Program-made: the position numbers and the translations under genes
Source: Anaerolineaceae bacterium
GTDB taxonomy: Bacteria > Chloroflexota > Anaerolineae > Anaerolineales > Anaerolineaceae
NCBI GenBank assembly: GCA_002702705.1
Contig: PABH01000045.1
Coordinates: 80,147-144,146 of the forward strand
Reading direction: 5' to 3'
DNA: 64,000 nt
Shown: one piece after another, positions 27,663-36,115 of the stretch
Layout: every line of letters begins with the position of its first letter
How positions within the stretch are numbered: position 1 is the stretch's first letter
The notes under the pieces: model-generated
Seen by the model: the letters and a program-made list of their open reading frames with translations, nothing else
What the model was told of the DNA's origin: nothing
Databases searched by the model: none

Positions 27663-29231
27663 CTAATTTACATCCGCTGTAGGTAAATAAGGCATTTCCG
27701 GTCCATCTACATCTAATAATTCTGCCAAAGCGGCTCTCATCGCTGTGCGATCATCCCAGGCATACTCCACCTCACCAAAACACATGGATTGCTCATGCCC
27801 TTTCCCGAAAGCCGCTACCAGATCGCCGGGTTTTGCCAGCTTCAAAGCCAAACGAATTGCAAATCCCCGATCAGGTACTGTAAACAAATTTTTTTCTTTG
27901 ACGGCTCCATTTTTTATGGCCGCCTTTTCCATTTCGCTTAAAATATCATCCAAAGATTCAATGCGCGGGTCTTCCGCAGTGAGAATCGTTATATCAGCCT
28001 GCTGGGCTGATATTTCCGCCATCATACGGCGTTTTTCTCGGTCTCTCAAACCTGCAGAACCAAATACGGCAATAACCCTCCCTGAAGTCATTTGTCGGCA
28101 AGTCTCTAAAGCCCTCTCCAATGCATTGGGTGTATGAGCAAAATCTACTAAAGCGGTAAAATCCTGCCCAAGGTTAATTCTTTCCATCCGTCCAGAGATA
28201 ATTTCTAAGGAAGAAATACCTTTTGCAGCAGTTTCAGGTTCGATGCCCAACCCATAAATCGATACACACAAAGCTGCTAAAGCATTACTCACATTAAAGA
28301 GACCAGCTATTTTACAAGTCACAGGAACCGAAAAATGTTCACTGCACGCCAAAAAATGTGTGCCCGAGGGGGAAAAACGGATATCCTCTGCCCAAAGGCT
28401 TGCTTTATTTTTTATTGAATAGTCCGCAATTTTTACCTTCGTTATGGCACTTAAAGCATCATAAGAACGATCATCAGCATTTAATACTGCCATCGGCACT
28501 GGTCCACCAGGTTTATACTCAGTTTCTGAAAGAAACTCAAATAAACGAGCTTTTGCCTTTAAATATCGATCATAATCTCCATGATAATCCAAATGTTCGT
28601 GGGTAATATTTGTTACCACGCCAAAATCAAATTCACATGCGGTAACCCGATGTTGCGCCAATCCATGGGATGTTGTCTCCAAAACAACATGTGTTAATCC
28701 TGCATCCAACATGCGGTAAAGAAAATATTGAACATCCGGCGCTTCAGGCGTGGTAACATGAAATCCTGTATCTAATTCCAAGTCACCAATTTTTGCATTG
28801 ACAGTGGAAATCAAACCAACCTTAAGCCCAGCATGGCGTAGTAACTGGTAAATCATGTTTGCAGTCGTCGTTTTTCCATCCGTGCCGGTAACCCCAATCA
28901 TTATCAATTTTTTTGCAGGAAATTCATAAAAAGCTGCGGAAATTTCTGCCAAGACTTTTCTGTCATTGGTAACCTGAATATACGGAACAGACAGCGTTTT
29001 CCAGTCATTAATTGGTTGTGTACCTATCACCGCGACAGCGCCTTGGAAAACTGCGTTTTTTATGTACTTGTGTCCATCTGTATGATCTCCCTTTAAAGCA
29101 ACGAATAAATCCCCATCTTTAACGTGACGAGAATCAATTTTTATTCCTTCAAAAAGAATGTCATCAAGTTCTTTTCCAGACTCCCACTCACTAGGGATTT
29201 GTTTTAAACAGGTCAATAAATCAAACTGCAT
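27663..29231 (-). CDS. murE: UDP-N-acetylmuramoyl-tripeptide synthetase MurE
   Basis: A 522-residue Mur ligase adding the third amino acid of the peptidoglycan stem. Domain 1 binds UDP-MurNAc (EGIKIDSRHVKDGDLFVALKG). The ATP domain carries GVTGTDGKTTTANMIYQLL, TTSHGLAQHR and NITHEHLDYHGDYDRYLKAK (carbamylated Lys region). In the C-terminal domain the specificity loop reads TAEDPRIESL, where meso-DAP enzymes have DNPR; see findings. The gene is outside any dcw cluster and lies 75 nt downstream of the atp genes on the same strand. The ribosome site is weak (GGTG). Confidence 0.94.
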   Translation of the reverse strand: MQFDLLTCLKQIPSEWESGKELDDILFEGIKIDSRHVKDGDLFVALKGDHTDGHKYIKNAVFQGAVAVIGTQPINDWKTLSVPYIQVTNDRKVLAEISAAFYEFPAKKLIMIGVTGTDGKTTTANMIYQLLRHAGLKVGLISTVNAKIGDLELDTGFHVTTPEAPDVQYFLYRMLDAGLTHVVLETTSHGLAQHRVTACEFDFGVVTNITHEHLDYHGDYDRYLKAKARLFEFLSETEYKPGGPVPMAVLNADDRSYDALSAITKVKIADYSIKNKASLWAEDIRFSPSGTHFLACSEHFSVPVTCKIAGLFNVSNALAALCVSIYGLGIEPETAAKGISSLEIISGRMERINLGQDFTALVDFAHTPNALERALETCRQMTSGRVIAVFGSAGLRDREKRRMMAEISAQQADITILTAEDPRIESLDDILSEMEKAAIKNGAVKEKNLFTVPDRGFAIRLALKLAKPGDLVAAFGKGHEQSMCFGEVEYAWDDRTAMRAALAELLDVDGPEMPYLPTADVN

Positions 29232-29306
29232 CGGTTCACCATTTAAAAAAGGTTGCAGCGTAAAAAACTACGCTGCATACCCATTCGATTTAAATTTATC
29301 TTTTAT

Positions 29307-30044
29307 TTAAGCAATTACTTGGCGCAAAGATGATAGTTGAGAAGCAACAGAACCATCAACAACTTGATCACCTACACGAATAACTAGGCCGCCTAAAATG
29401 GATGGATCGACCCGAAAACTTATACTTGCGATTTCACCCACATTGGTTTTGAGATCAGCCTTAATCTGGCTTTGCTCGTCATCCGTGAGCGGCAAGGCAC
29501 TTGTGACTTCAGCACCGGCACCTTGCATTTTTACATTATCCAAAATAGTGACTTTTCCTGATTGAACACCAGAGAAAAATTGTGTCAATAATGCGTGTTG
29601 TCGTTTTTCGTCTAACGCTTCCCCAATCAACTTTTGGGCAGCAGCGATTGCAATTGCACTCACATCACCGCGAATATCGCTTAACAATCGAATACGTTCT
29701 GCTTCTACATCAGCCAATGCAGCTTTTCGTTCTGCCTCAATGTTATCTTTGGCTTCTGCTTCAATCTCTTTTTGTAATGATTCTGCGCGGGTTGTTGCTT
29801 CTTTTACCACGCTTGCTGCTTTGCTTTGTGCTTCACGAATAATTCTGTTTGCATCTTCTTCAGCATTAGCGCGTGCATCTGCAGCCACACGTGCATCTTC
29901 TAAACCTTGTGCGATTTTTTTCTCACGAGTTTCCATCATATTCAACATAGGTTTATATACCCATGCTTTTAATACAATAAAAATAATCGCAAAGTTAAAA
30001 ATTTGCACCAACAAGAAACCTAGATTGATACCAAGCTTTTCCAA
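29307..30044 (-). CDS. atpF: ATP synthase Fo subunit b fused to C-terminal domain of subunit delta
   Basis: About 245 residues. The N-terminal membrane helix (INLGFLLVQIFNFAIIF, 5-21) and the following VYKPMLNMMETREKKIAQGL and long charged coiled coil to about residue 150 are a normal b subunit. From residue ~179 the chain becomes the delta/OSCP C-terminal domain: EVTSALPLTDDEQ, FRVDPSILGGLVIRVGDQV and DGSVASQLSSLRQ. The N-terminal helical domain of delta is missing. The start I prefer is TTG at 30044 after AAAGGA, giving MEKLGIN; a longer frame would overlap atpE. It is the last atp gene here; atpA, G, D and C are absent from the window. Confidence 0.88.
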   Translation of the reverse strand: MEKLGINLGFLLVQIFNFAIIFIVLKAWVYKPMLNMMETREKKIAQGLEDARVAADARANAEEDANRIIREAQSKAASVVKEATTRAESLQKEIEAEAKDNIEAERKAALADVEAERIRLLSDIRGDVSAIAIAAAQKLIGEALDEKRQHALLTQFFSGVQSGKVTILDNVKMQGAGAEVTSALPLTDDEQSQIKADLKTNVGEIASISFRVDPSILGGLVIRVGDQVVDGSVASQLSSLRQVIA

Positions 30045-30069
30045 GGTTAAATCCTTTCTTTTGGTTGCC

Positions 30070-30306
30070 TTAAAGAACAAACAGCATTAAGAATGCAATA
30101 ACCAAACAATAAATAGCGATTGCTTCTGAAAATGCAATTCCTAAAATCATATTAGTAAACAAATTACCATAGGCGTCCGGGTTTCGAGCCATACCGTTTA
30201 AGGCACCATGTACACTTAAACCAATGCCAATACCCGCACCAAGCGCGCCAATCATAGCCAAACCTGCGCCGATAAATTTTGCAGCCATAATGATATCGCC
30301 AGACAT
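30070..30306 (-). CDS. atpE: ATP synthase Fo subunit c
   Basis: A 78-residue proteolipid of two transmembrane helices joined by the polar loop ARNPDAYG. The ion-binding carboxylate is the Glu in AFSEAIAIY of helix 2. Helix 1 (GALGAGIGIGLSVHGALNG) lacks the Gln, and helix 2 the Ser/Thr after Glu, that mark Na+-binding rings, so proton coupling is likely. GGAGG precedes the ATG. It lies between atpB and the b-delta fusion, tightly spaced. Confidence 0.96.
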   Translation of the reverse strand: MSGDIIMAAKFIGAGLAMIGALGAGIGIGLSVHGALNGMARNPDAYGNLFTNMILGIAFSEAIAIYCLVIAFLMLFVL

Positions 30307-30335
30307 CTTTCCTCCTGAAATAACTATTTAATAAA

Positions 30336-31304
30336 CTAATGATCAGCGTGTTCGCCATGCCCTTGTGTTGCCTGGGCCATGAAGACCAGGGTTAACATTC
30401 CAAACACAAAAGCCTGAATAACACCCATAAATAATTCAAACATGAACACCAAGGAAGGTACAAAAACCGGAGCCATTACACCAACCAGGGCAACCAATAC
30501 TGTTCCTGAAAACATAACGCCAAAAAGACGGAAGGCAAACGATAATATTTTTGCCAGTTCGGAGATCAGTTCCAAAATACTAACAATAAAGTCCATAAAA
30601 CCCAAAGCAGGTTTTTTGAACATGGTTGTGAAATTAAAGAATTTTGTGAAATACCAGGCTTTTTGCGCTCGTACACCAATTACTTGTGTCATAAACACAG
30701 AAATTAGCGCCAACGCAGCTGTAAAGTTAAGATCGGTGGATAAACCACGGAACCAAGGTACGACTGTATAAGCCGCTTCTCCATGTGCCACTTCTTCGGA
30801 TAACACATGGTGCACATTACCAAACAAGTTTTGAATGGCATATCCATGTTCTGATTCATGTAATATACCAATCGTCTCAAAACCGGGCACTAATTTCCAC
30901 AAATTTGCAACCAATACGATGATAAAAATTGTCGCGAACCAGGGGAATATTTCTTTTGCCCATTTACCGGCTGAAGTTTTGGTTAGATTGTAAAGCGCTT
31001 CTACCAAAGTCTCCATTACCGAGGTTATGCCTTTTGGAACCATCGAACCACCCTTTAACGATTGACGGACTGCAAAAGCAATGGCGATAATGACAATATC
31101 CACCAGCAGCATAGCCGTCATTGTGTTTACCAATGGAAATGGGGGTAAACCAAAGAGTGATATTTTTCCTAGCTCCTCTGGCGCAACCTGGATATGGGGT
31201 TGGATGGGTACAGCGATGTAGGTAACACCGACAAAGGTTAATATTGAAAATAACAATATCCACCAGCGGTGAACACCCCAACGCCACTTACGCGTCTTCT
31301 CCAA
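30336..31304 (-). CDS. atpB: ATP synthase Fo subunit a
   Basis: A 322-residue membrane subunit forming the proton half-channels. The essential arginine lies in ELAKILSFAFRLFGVMFSG and the C-terminal helix in FVFGMLTLVFMAQA. There is a hydrophilic His-rich insert between helices (around residues 148-185, with NVHHVLSEEVAHGEAAY), making it longer than the ~270-residue E. coli protein, as seen in other Chloroflexi. The ATG overlaps the end of atpI by 17 nt, with GGAGG just before it. Confidence 0.95.
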   Translation of the reverse strand: MEKTRKWRWGVHRWWILLFSILTFVGVTYIAVPIQPHIQVAPEELGKISLFGLPPFPLVNTMTAMLLVDIVIIAIAFAVRQSLKGGSMVPKGITSVMETLVEALYNLTKTSAGKWAKEIFPWFATIFIIVLVANLWKLVPGFETIGILHESEHGYAIQNLFGNVHHVLSEEVAHGEAAYTVVPWFRGLSTDLNFTAALALISVFMTQVIGVRAQKAWYFTKFFNFTTMFKKPALGFMDFIVSILELISELAKILSFAFRLFGVMFSGTVLVALVGVMAPVFVPSLVFMFELFMGVIQAFVFGMLTLVFMAQATQGHGEHADH

Positions 31305-31602
31305 GGTCTGCCTCCTTTAGTTTTAGTTCTTGCTGTTGTTTTTCAACATTTGATTTGAGCTTTCGTAGCGTAATCCGAACAACAAAAAACATTAAAATTA
31401 ATGAAATTGGGATGCTGGCGATCAGCAACCCAACTGTAAACCAAGGTTTTGTTTGATATTGTGCATCCAACCACAATCCCCCAAAAACTGCGCCTAAAAT
31501 AATGATCAATGTTAAGCAACCAACCTGTGCGGTGATGCTCGCCAGTGTTAGATTAAAAAACTTCGTTTTGCGGTCAACAGGAGCAGGTTTCTCTGATTGC
31601 AT
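31288..31602 (-). CDS. atpI: AtpI/AtpZ-like protein of the ATP synthase operon
   Basis: A 104-residue protein with two transmembrane helices (about 20-44 and 54-77) and a charged coiled-coil tail (KSNVEKQQQELKLKEADLG). The N-terminal helix carries ITAQVGCLTLIIILGAVFGG, similar to the AtpZ/AtpI family that assists c-ring assembly or Mg2+ handling. It is the first gene of the atp operon. No Shine-Dalgarno is present and the promoter lies only 8 nt upstream, so the transcript is probably almost leaderless. Confidence 0.82.
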   Translation of the reverse strand: MQSEKPAPVDRKTKFFNLTLASITAQVGCLTLIIILGAVFGGLWLDAQYQTKPWFTVGLLIASIPISLILMFFVVRITLRKLKSNVEKQQQELKLKEADLGEDA

Positions 31603-31610
31603 ACGGAGTG

Positions 31611-31640
31611 ATTATATCATAACCAAATTTTCAGGGTCAA
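31611..31640 (-). promoter_or_regulatory. Promoter of the atp operon, overlapping the end of nuoN
   Basis: On the minus strand TTGACC (31640-31635), 18 nt, TATAAT (31616-31611) with TG one base before it (TGATATAAT). The -10 ends 8 nt before the atpI ATG. The -35 overlaps the last codons of nuoN. Confidence 0.75.
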
Positions 31641-33076
31641 TGCAGCAACATAAGGTTTGTAGAAGCTGTTGTAACTAAATTTAACCAGGGTGTAAAAATC
31701 ACACCCAAAACAATAATTCCCGTAACACATACGCCCAGTGCGAATTTCCAGGTTTTAGAAACCGGAATCAAGTCAATTTCCTCTGTATCTTCAAACGTAA
31801 TTCGGATAATTTGTAAATAGTAATATAAAGCGATAATGGAATTTAACACTCCAACCAACAACAACCAAATCAAATTTGCTTCTGCGGCAGATGCAAATAC
31901 CAAAACTTTGCTGATAAAACCACCAAAGGGAGGGATTCCACCTAAAGACAATAAACTTACCAGCAAAATGATTGCTAGACCGGGAGATGATTTAACCAAA
32001 CCCCGAAATGCTTCTATCTCGCTGCTGCCTTTTTTTCTTTCAACAATACTGATCACCCCGAATGCAGCTAGATTGGTAAATAAATAAGCGATCAAATAGT
32101 ACATGGATGCTTTAATGCCCAAATGGTTTCCAGCAGCCACCCCAATTAATATATATCCGGCATGGGCAATAGAAGAATAGGCAAACAAGCGTTTCAGATT
32201 TTTTTGAGCTAACGCCAATAAGTTTCCGGTAAACATGGTTACCGTAGCTATAATCGCAATTAATAGTCCCCAGTAAGTCTGCTGATAAGAAAATGCGGAA
32301 AACAAAAATCGCATGAGAACAATAAAACCGGCGGCTTTTGAAGCAGTTGATAAATATCCGGAAATGGGCGTGGGAGAACCATGATAAACATCTGGAGCCC
32401 AGAAATGGAAAGGAACTGCAGATACTTTAAAACCAAAACCTGCAATCACTAAAAACAAAATTAAAAGCTGTAAACTAAGACTTACAGCACCACTTTGTAG
32501 TATTTCCACAATGCCATACAATTGAGTTGTCCCGGAAAAACCGTATAACAAACTAAATCCATATAACATAACTGCAGAAGCCATCGCCCCAAACAGCAAA
32601 TATTTTAAGCCGCTTTCCACACTGTTATTTTCTTTTACTGAAAAACCAGCCAGGATATACATTGGGATTGAGGTGGTTTCAATTGCCAAATAAAGCATTA
32701 TTAAATCAGCCGCTGAAGACATAAAACTCATCCCAATTGTACTGATCACTAATAAAGCAAAAAACACAGCACGATTTCCGATTGCTTTCACCTTGGCAGC
32801 GAATAAGGAGGTTACCGCTGCACCTGTTACGAATAACAAACGGAATACAAATCCCGCTGTATCTACGCGCAGCATACCCCCCCAAACAAGTTGCCGTTGA
32901 TCACCAGGATAATTAAAGAACACACTGATTAACCCGATTAACACCAAGCCAATTGCCGTAAACCAGCTAAAAAACGAGTCAGAGCGATCTTTATATAAAA
33001 CATCGAGTAATAAAATTAATCCTGCCAAAATCAGCAGTAAAATTTCAGGAAGTATAACCAGGAGATTTGTAGCCAC
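31637..33076 (-). CDS. nuoN: NADH-quinone oxidoreductase-type subunit N
   Basis: A 479-residue antiporter-like membrane subunit with about 14 TM helices. TM5 Glu is in YLAIETTSIPMYILAGF, the TM7 Lys in FGFKVSAVPFHFWAPDVYHG, and the broken-helix/TM8 region in LSTASKAAGF. The start is GTG, sharing its first G with the TAG stop of the upstream nuoM copy (TAGTG), with GGAGGTG before it. It is the last gene of the nuo cluster. Proton-channel residues are all present. Confidence 0.93.
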   Translation of the reverse strand: MATNLLVILPEILLLILAGLILLLDVLYKDRSDSFFSWFTAIGLVLIGLISVFFNYPGDQRQLVWGGMLRVDTAGFVFRLLFVTGAAVTSLFAAKVKAIGNRAVFFALLVISTIGMSFMSSAADLIMLYLAIETTSIPMYILAGFSVKENNSVESGLKYLLFGAMASAVMLYGFSLLYGFSGTTQLYGIVEILQSGAVSLSLQLLILFLVIAGFGFKVSAVPFHFWAPDVYHGSPTPISGYLSTASKAAGFIVLMRFLFSAFSYQQTYWGLLIAIIATVTMFTGNLLALAQKNLKRLFAYSSIAHAGYILIGVAAGNHLGIKASMYYLIAYLFTNLAAFGVISIVERKKGSSEIEAFRGLVKSSPGLAIILLVSLLSLGGIPPFGGFISKVLVFASAAEANLIWLLLVGVLNSIIALYYYLQIIRITFEDTEEIDLIPVSKTWKFALGVCVTGIIVLGVIFTPWLNLVTTASTNLMLLH

Positions 33077-34548
33077 TATGCACCTCCCAACAGGGTTAAA
33101 ATATGGTTCACGCTGGATTCAATCAAAGGCACCATCAAACCAGGAAAAATACCAATAACAATCATAAACAACGATAACAACCCAATACTAATTTTATCTT
33201 TGATCGAAATCCCAGGCATATTGGGATCCAAGTTTTCCGGTAGTTCGCCAAAAAATACACGGCGCACCGTTAATAAAATATAGGCTGCTGTAATAACAAT
33301 GGACAACGCTGAAATGATCGCCACCAATGGAGCAACCCGCCATACGCCCAAATAAATCGGTAATTCAGCAACAAAGCCGGAAAAACCGGGCATACCCATT
33401 GAGACCAAACCGCCAATTATAAATCCCACTGCAGCCCATGGCATCACCTTAACCATCCCCCCTAACGAAGCGATCTCGCGTGTGTGAGTCCGGTCATAAA
33501 CCATACCGACAATCGAGAAAAATAGCGCGGTCATGATACCGTGAGAAAACATTTGTAAACCTGCCCCCATCAAACCATCTGCGTTTAAGGACGCAAATCC
33601 AATCAAAACTAATCCCATATGCGATACGGATGAAAAACCGATCACATATTTAAAATCCTTTTGGATCATGGCAATAAATGCGCCATAGATGACATTAATC
33701 GTTGCTAAAACCAAAATCCAATTAGCCCAATATTGTGCACCCTGCGGAAGCAGCATAATCGCTACTCGTAATGCAGCAAACACACCGACTTTCATTTCAA
33801 CACCTGCCAATAACATGGAGATGGCTGTTGGTGCTGCCACATGACCATCCGGTGCCCAACTATGAAATGGAAAAATACCTCCCAAAATGGCAAACCCTAA
33901 AAAGAGGAAAGGGAACCACAATCTCTGAACATCGGGGGAAAATCCAGCCTGTTCCAATAGAATCAGATTAAAAGTTCGTTCAGGAGCTGCAAAATATATT
34001 GCCAAAGCTCCTACGAGAGCAATCACCGACCCAATAAATAAAAATAAGGTCAGTTTCATACCACCATATTTTCTGGTTTGGGGACTGCCCCAAATCACGA
34101 TCATCAAATATTTGGGGAAAACGGCTAGTTCCAGGAAAAAGAATAATAAAAACAAATCTTGAGATGAGAACACACCTAACACACTTGTTGCTAAAAACAT
34201 TAAATATGCAAAAAATTCGTGTGGTCGATTATTGATATTCCATGAAACCATTACGCCGGTAAATACAACCAAGCCCGTCAGCACAAGCATTGCAATCCCA
34301 AGGCCATCTACACCAAGATGGTATGCAATTCCTAAATCTGGCAGCCAGGGAATATATTCAATAAACTGATAACCAGCTTGATCAAGCGAATAAGAAGCCC
34401 ATAAAGCAAAAGTCATTAACAACACGATGATTGACGCGGCTAATGCAACCTGTTTTGAAAGTTCAGGTTTTTGTCGGGTCCCAAACAGAATAACAAGACC
34501 GGCGATAAAGGGAACAAAAATCATTACACTCAGGATAGGAAATCCCAT
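33076..34548 (-). CDS. nuoM: Second NuoM-like antiporter subunit (TM7 lysine absent)
   Basis: A 490-residue NuoM/MrpD-type protein with about 14 TM helices. TM5 Glu140 is kept (LFFFLELAVFPKY). The TM7 segment reads FAILGGIFPFHSW: Leu222, Gly, Gly stand where the other copy has Lys-Val-Pro, so the channel lysine is missing. Lys253 in TM8 (LAGVEMKVGVF) and the TM12 Glu (GFSGFVAELPIY) remain. AGAGGTGG precedes the ATG. The order L-M-M-N places it between a canonical nuoM and nuoN. Translationally coupled to nuoN. Identity as a NuoM paralogue is firm; its pumping ability is doubtful. Confidence 0.9.
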   Translation of the reverse strand: MGFPILSVMIFVPFIAGLVILFGTRQKPELSKQVALAASIIVLLMTFALWASYSLDQAGYQFIEYIPWLPDLGIAYHLGVDGLGIAMLVLTGLVVFTGVMVSWNINNRPHEFFAYLMFLATSVLGVFSSQDLFLLFFFLELAVFPKYLMIVIWGSPQTRKYGGMKLTLFLFIGSVIALVGALAIYFAAPERTFNLILLEQAGFSPDVQRLWFPFLFLGFAILGGIFPFHSWAPDGHVAAPTAISMLLAGVEMKVGVFAALRVAIMLLPQGAQYWANWILVLATINVIYGAFIAMIQKDFKYVIGFSSVSHMGLVLIGFASLNADGLMGAGLQMFSHGIMTALFFSIVGMVYDRTHTREIASLGGMVKVMPWAAVGFIIGGLVSMGMPGFSGFVAELPIYLGVWRVAPLVAIISALSIVITAAYILLTVRRVFFGELPENLDPNMPGISIKDKISIGLLSLFMIVIGIFPGLMVPLIESSVNHILTLLGGA

Positions 34549-34560
34549 TCAGCCACCTCT

Positions 34561-36093
34561 TTAGAAAAATAAACTCACTGCACGATTAATCATATCCAAG
34601 ATCCAGGATGGCCAGACGCCAATCGAAAGGATCAAAACCATTAAAGGCGCTGCAATTGCTATTTCTCGTAGATTCATTTCCGATAAATTAATCCAACGTT
34701 CATTGCGTGGCCCATGTAAAAGACCGGCAATCGCCTTTAACACATAGGCGCCCGTAAAAAATAAACCGATCATACCAAGTGCGGTTGCCAGAGGGAAAAT
34801 ATGCCAGGCACCCCGAACAATCAAGAATTCGGATACAAAACCATTTAATCCGGGTAAACCCAAGGATGCCATCGACATAAACACAAAAGTTGATCCGTAC
34901 TTCGGTAATACAGCCCATAATCCCCCCAACTCATCTAATTGACGGGTGTGGGCACGGTCATAAATAACCCCGACCAAAAAGAACATCCCTGCTGATGACA
35001 ATCCATGGTTGAACATCTGTAAAATGGCACCATTCATTGCGATTGTGGCTGATTGGGTTAGTGCACCTTCAGCGCTGGTACCAACATAGGCCATTGCGGC
35101 AATACCAAGAACAACAAAACCCATATGATTGATGGAACTATAAGCAACTAACCGTTTTAAATCTCTTTGTCCAAAAGCAGACAATGCGCCAAAAATAATC
35201 GCCGCCGTTGCTAAAACAGCCAATACTGTGGCAAATTGTTGTGCTTGCTGTGGAAATAAAGGAATAACCAAACGGATAAAGCCATAAGCACCCAACTTTA
35301 ATAAAACACCGGCTAAGATCATCGATCCAGCTGTAGGTGCTTCCGTATGGGCATCCGGCAGCCAGGTATGAACTGGCCAGATAGGCACTTTCACGGCAAA
35401 AGCCACCACAAAAGCCCAAAAAGCTATGGTCTTCACTGTAGTTATTGAAAGCCCGAATGGGAGTATTTTCTGCAAACCAGCCAGGGTCAGGCTCGGCCAC
35501 AACTGATAAATTTCTATCAAATCAAAAGTGCCGGTGGTTAACCCAATGATTTGAATGGATAATAACAACCCCAATGAACCGCCCATTGTGATCAAGATAA
35601 ATTTTAAAGCAGCATAATTCCGGTTATTACCACCCCATTGGTTAATCAGAAAATACATTGGAACCAAGCCAATTTCCCAAAACAGGAAAAAGACCAACAA
35701 ATCAAGAGAAATAAACACTCCCAAAGCCCCTGTTTCAAGGAATAAAAATAAAGCCATAAATGCTTTTACGTTATCCTTAACACTGAAGGAAGCCCAAATT
35801 GCTAATGGCGTCAAAATTGTGGTTAACAACACCATCGGTAAGGAAATACCATCAATTCCAAAATGAAAATTGGAATTAATGGCCTGAAACCACGGGGCAG
35901 TAAACTCAAATTGAAATCCCGCTTTGCTGGGATCAAATTGTACCCATACGATAATCGATAAAATCAATGGTATTAAACTTGCGCCAAGAGCAACCAACCG
36001 CAATAATTTTTTGTTTTCTTCAGATAAAAACAATATAACAATTGCAGCCAGAATGGGGCTCAGCAGGATCCATATTAACATGGTATTTTCCAT
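34561..36093 (-). CDS. nuoM: NADH-quinone oxidoreductase-type subunit M (canonical copy)
   Basis: A 510-residue antiporter-like subunit. TM5 Glu140 is in FFLFWEIGLVPMYFL and the TM7 Lys235 in FAVKVPIWPVHTWLPDAHTEAP. Lys in TM8 (AGVLLKLGAYG) and Glu in TM12 (LNGFVSEFLIVRG) complete the proton path. The ATG at 36093 has GAAGGG seven bases before it; an ATG two codons upstream is too close to that site. It sits between nuoL and the second, divergent nuoM copy. Confidence 0.94.
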   Translation of the reverse strand: MENTMLIWILLSPILAAIVILFLSEENKKLLRLVALGASLIPLILSIIVWVQFDPSKAGFQFEFTAPWFQAINSNFHFGIDGISLPMVLLTTILTPLAIWASFSVKDNVKAFMALFLFLETGALGVFISLDLLVFFLFWEIGLVPMYFLINQWGGNNRNYAALKFILITMGGSLGLLLSIQIIGLTTGTFDLIEIYQLWPSLTLAGLQKILPFGLSITTVKTIAFWAFVVAFAVKVPIWPVHTWLPDAHTEAPTAGSMILAGVLLKLGAYGFIRLVIPLFPQQAQQFATVLAVLATAAIIFGALSAFGQRDLKRLVAYSSINHMGFVVLGIAAMAYVGTSAEGALTQSATIAMNGAILQMFNHGLSSAGMFFLVGVIYDRAHTRQLDELGGLWAVLPKYGSTFVFMSMASLGLPGLNGFVSEFLIVRGAWHIFPLATALGMIGLFFTGAYVLKAIAGLLHGPRNERWINLSEMNLREIAIAAPLMVLILSIGVWPSWILDMINRAVSLFF

Positions 36094-36115
36094 AAACATT
36101 CCCTTCTATTGGCAC

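Noticed and set aside
30045..30080. Longer start for the b-delta fusion overlapping atpE
   Set aside because: The upstream TTG has no ribosome site, while TTG at 30044 is preceded by AAAGGA and gives the conserved MEKLGINLGF-type start.
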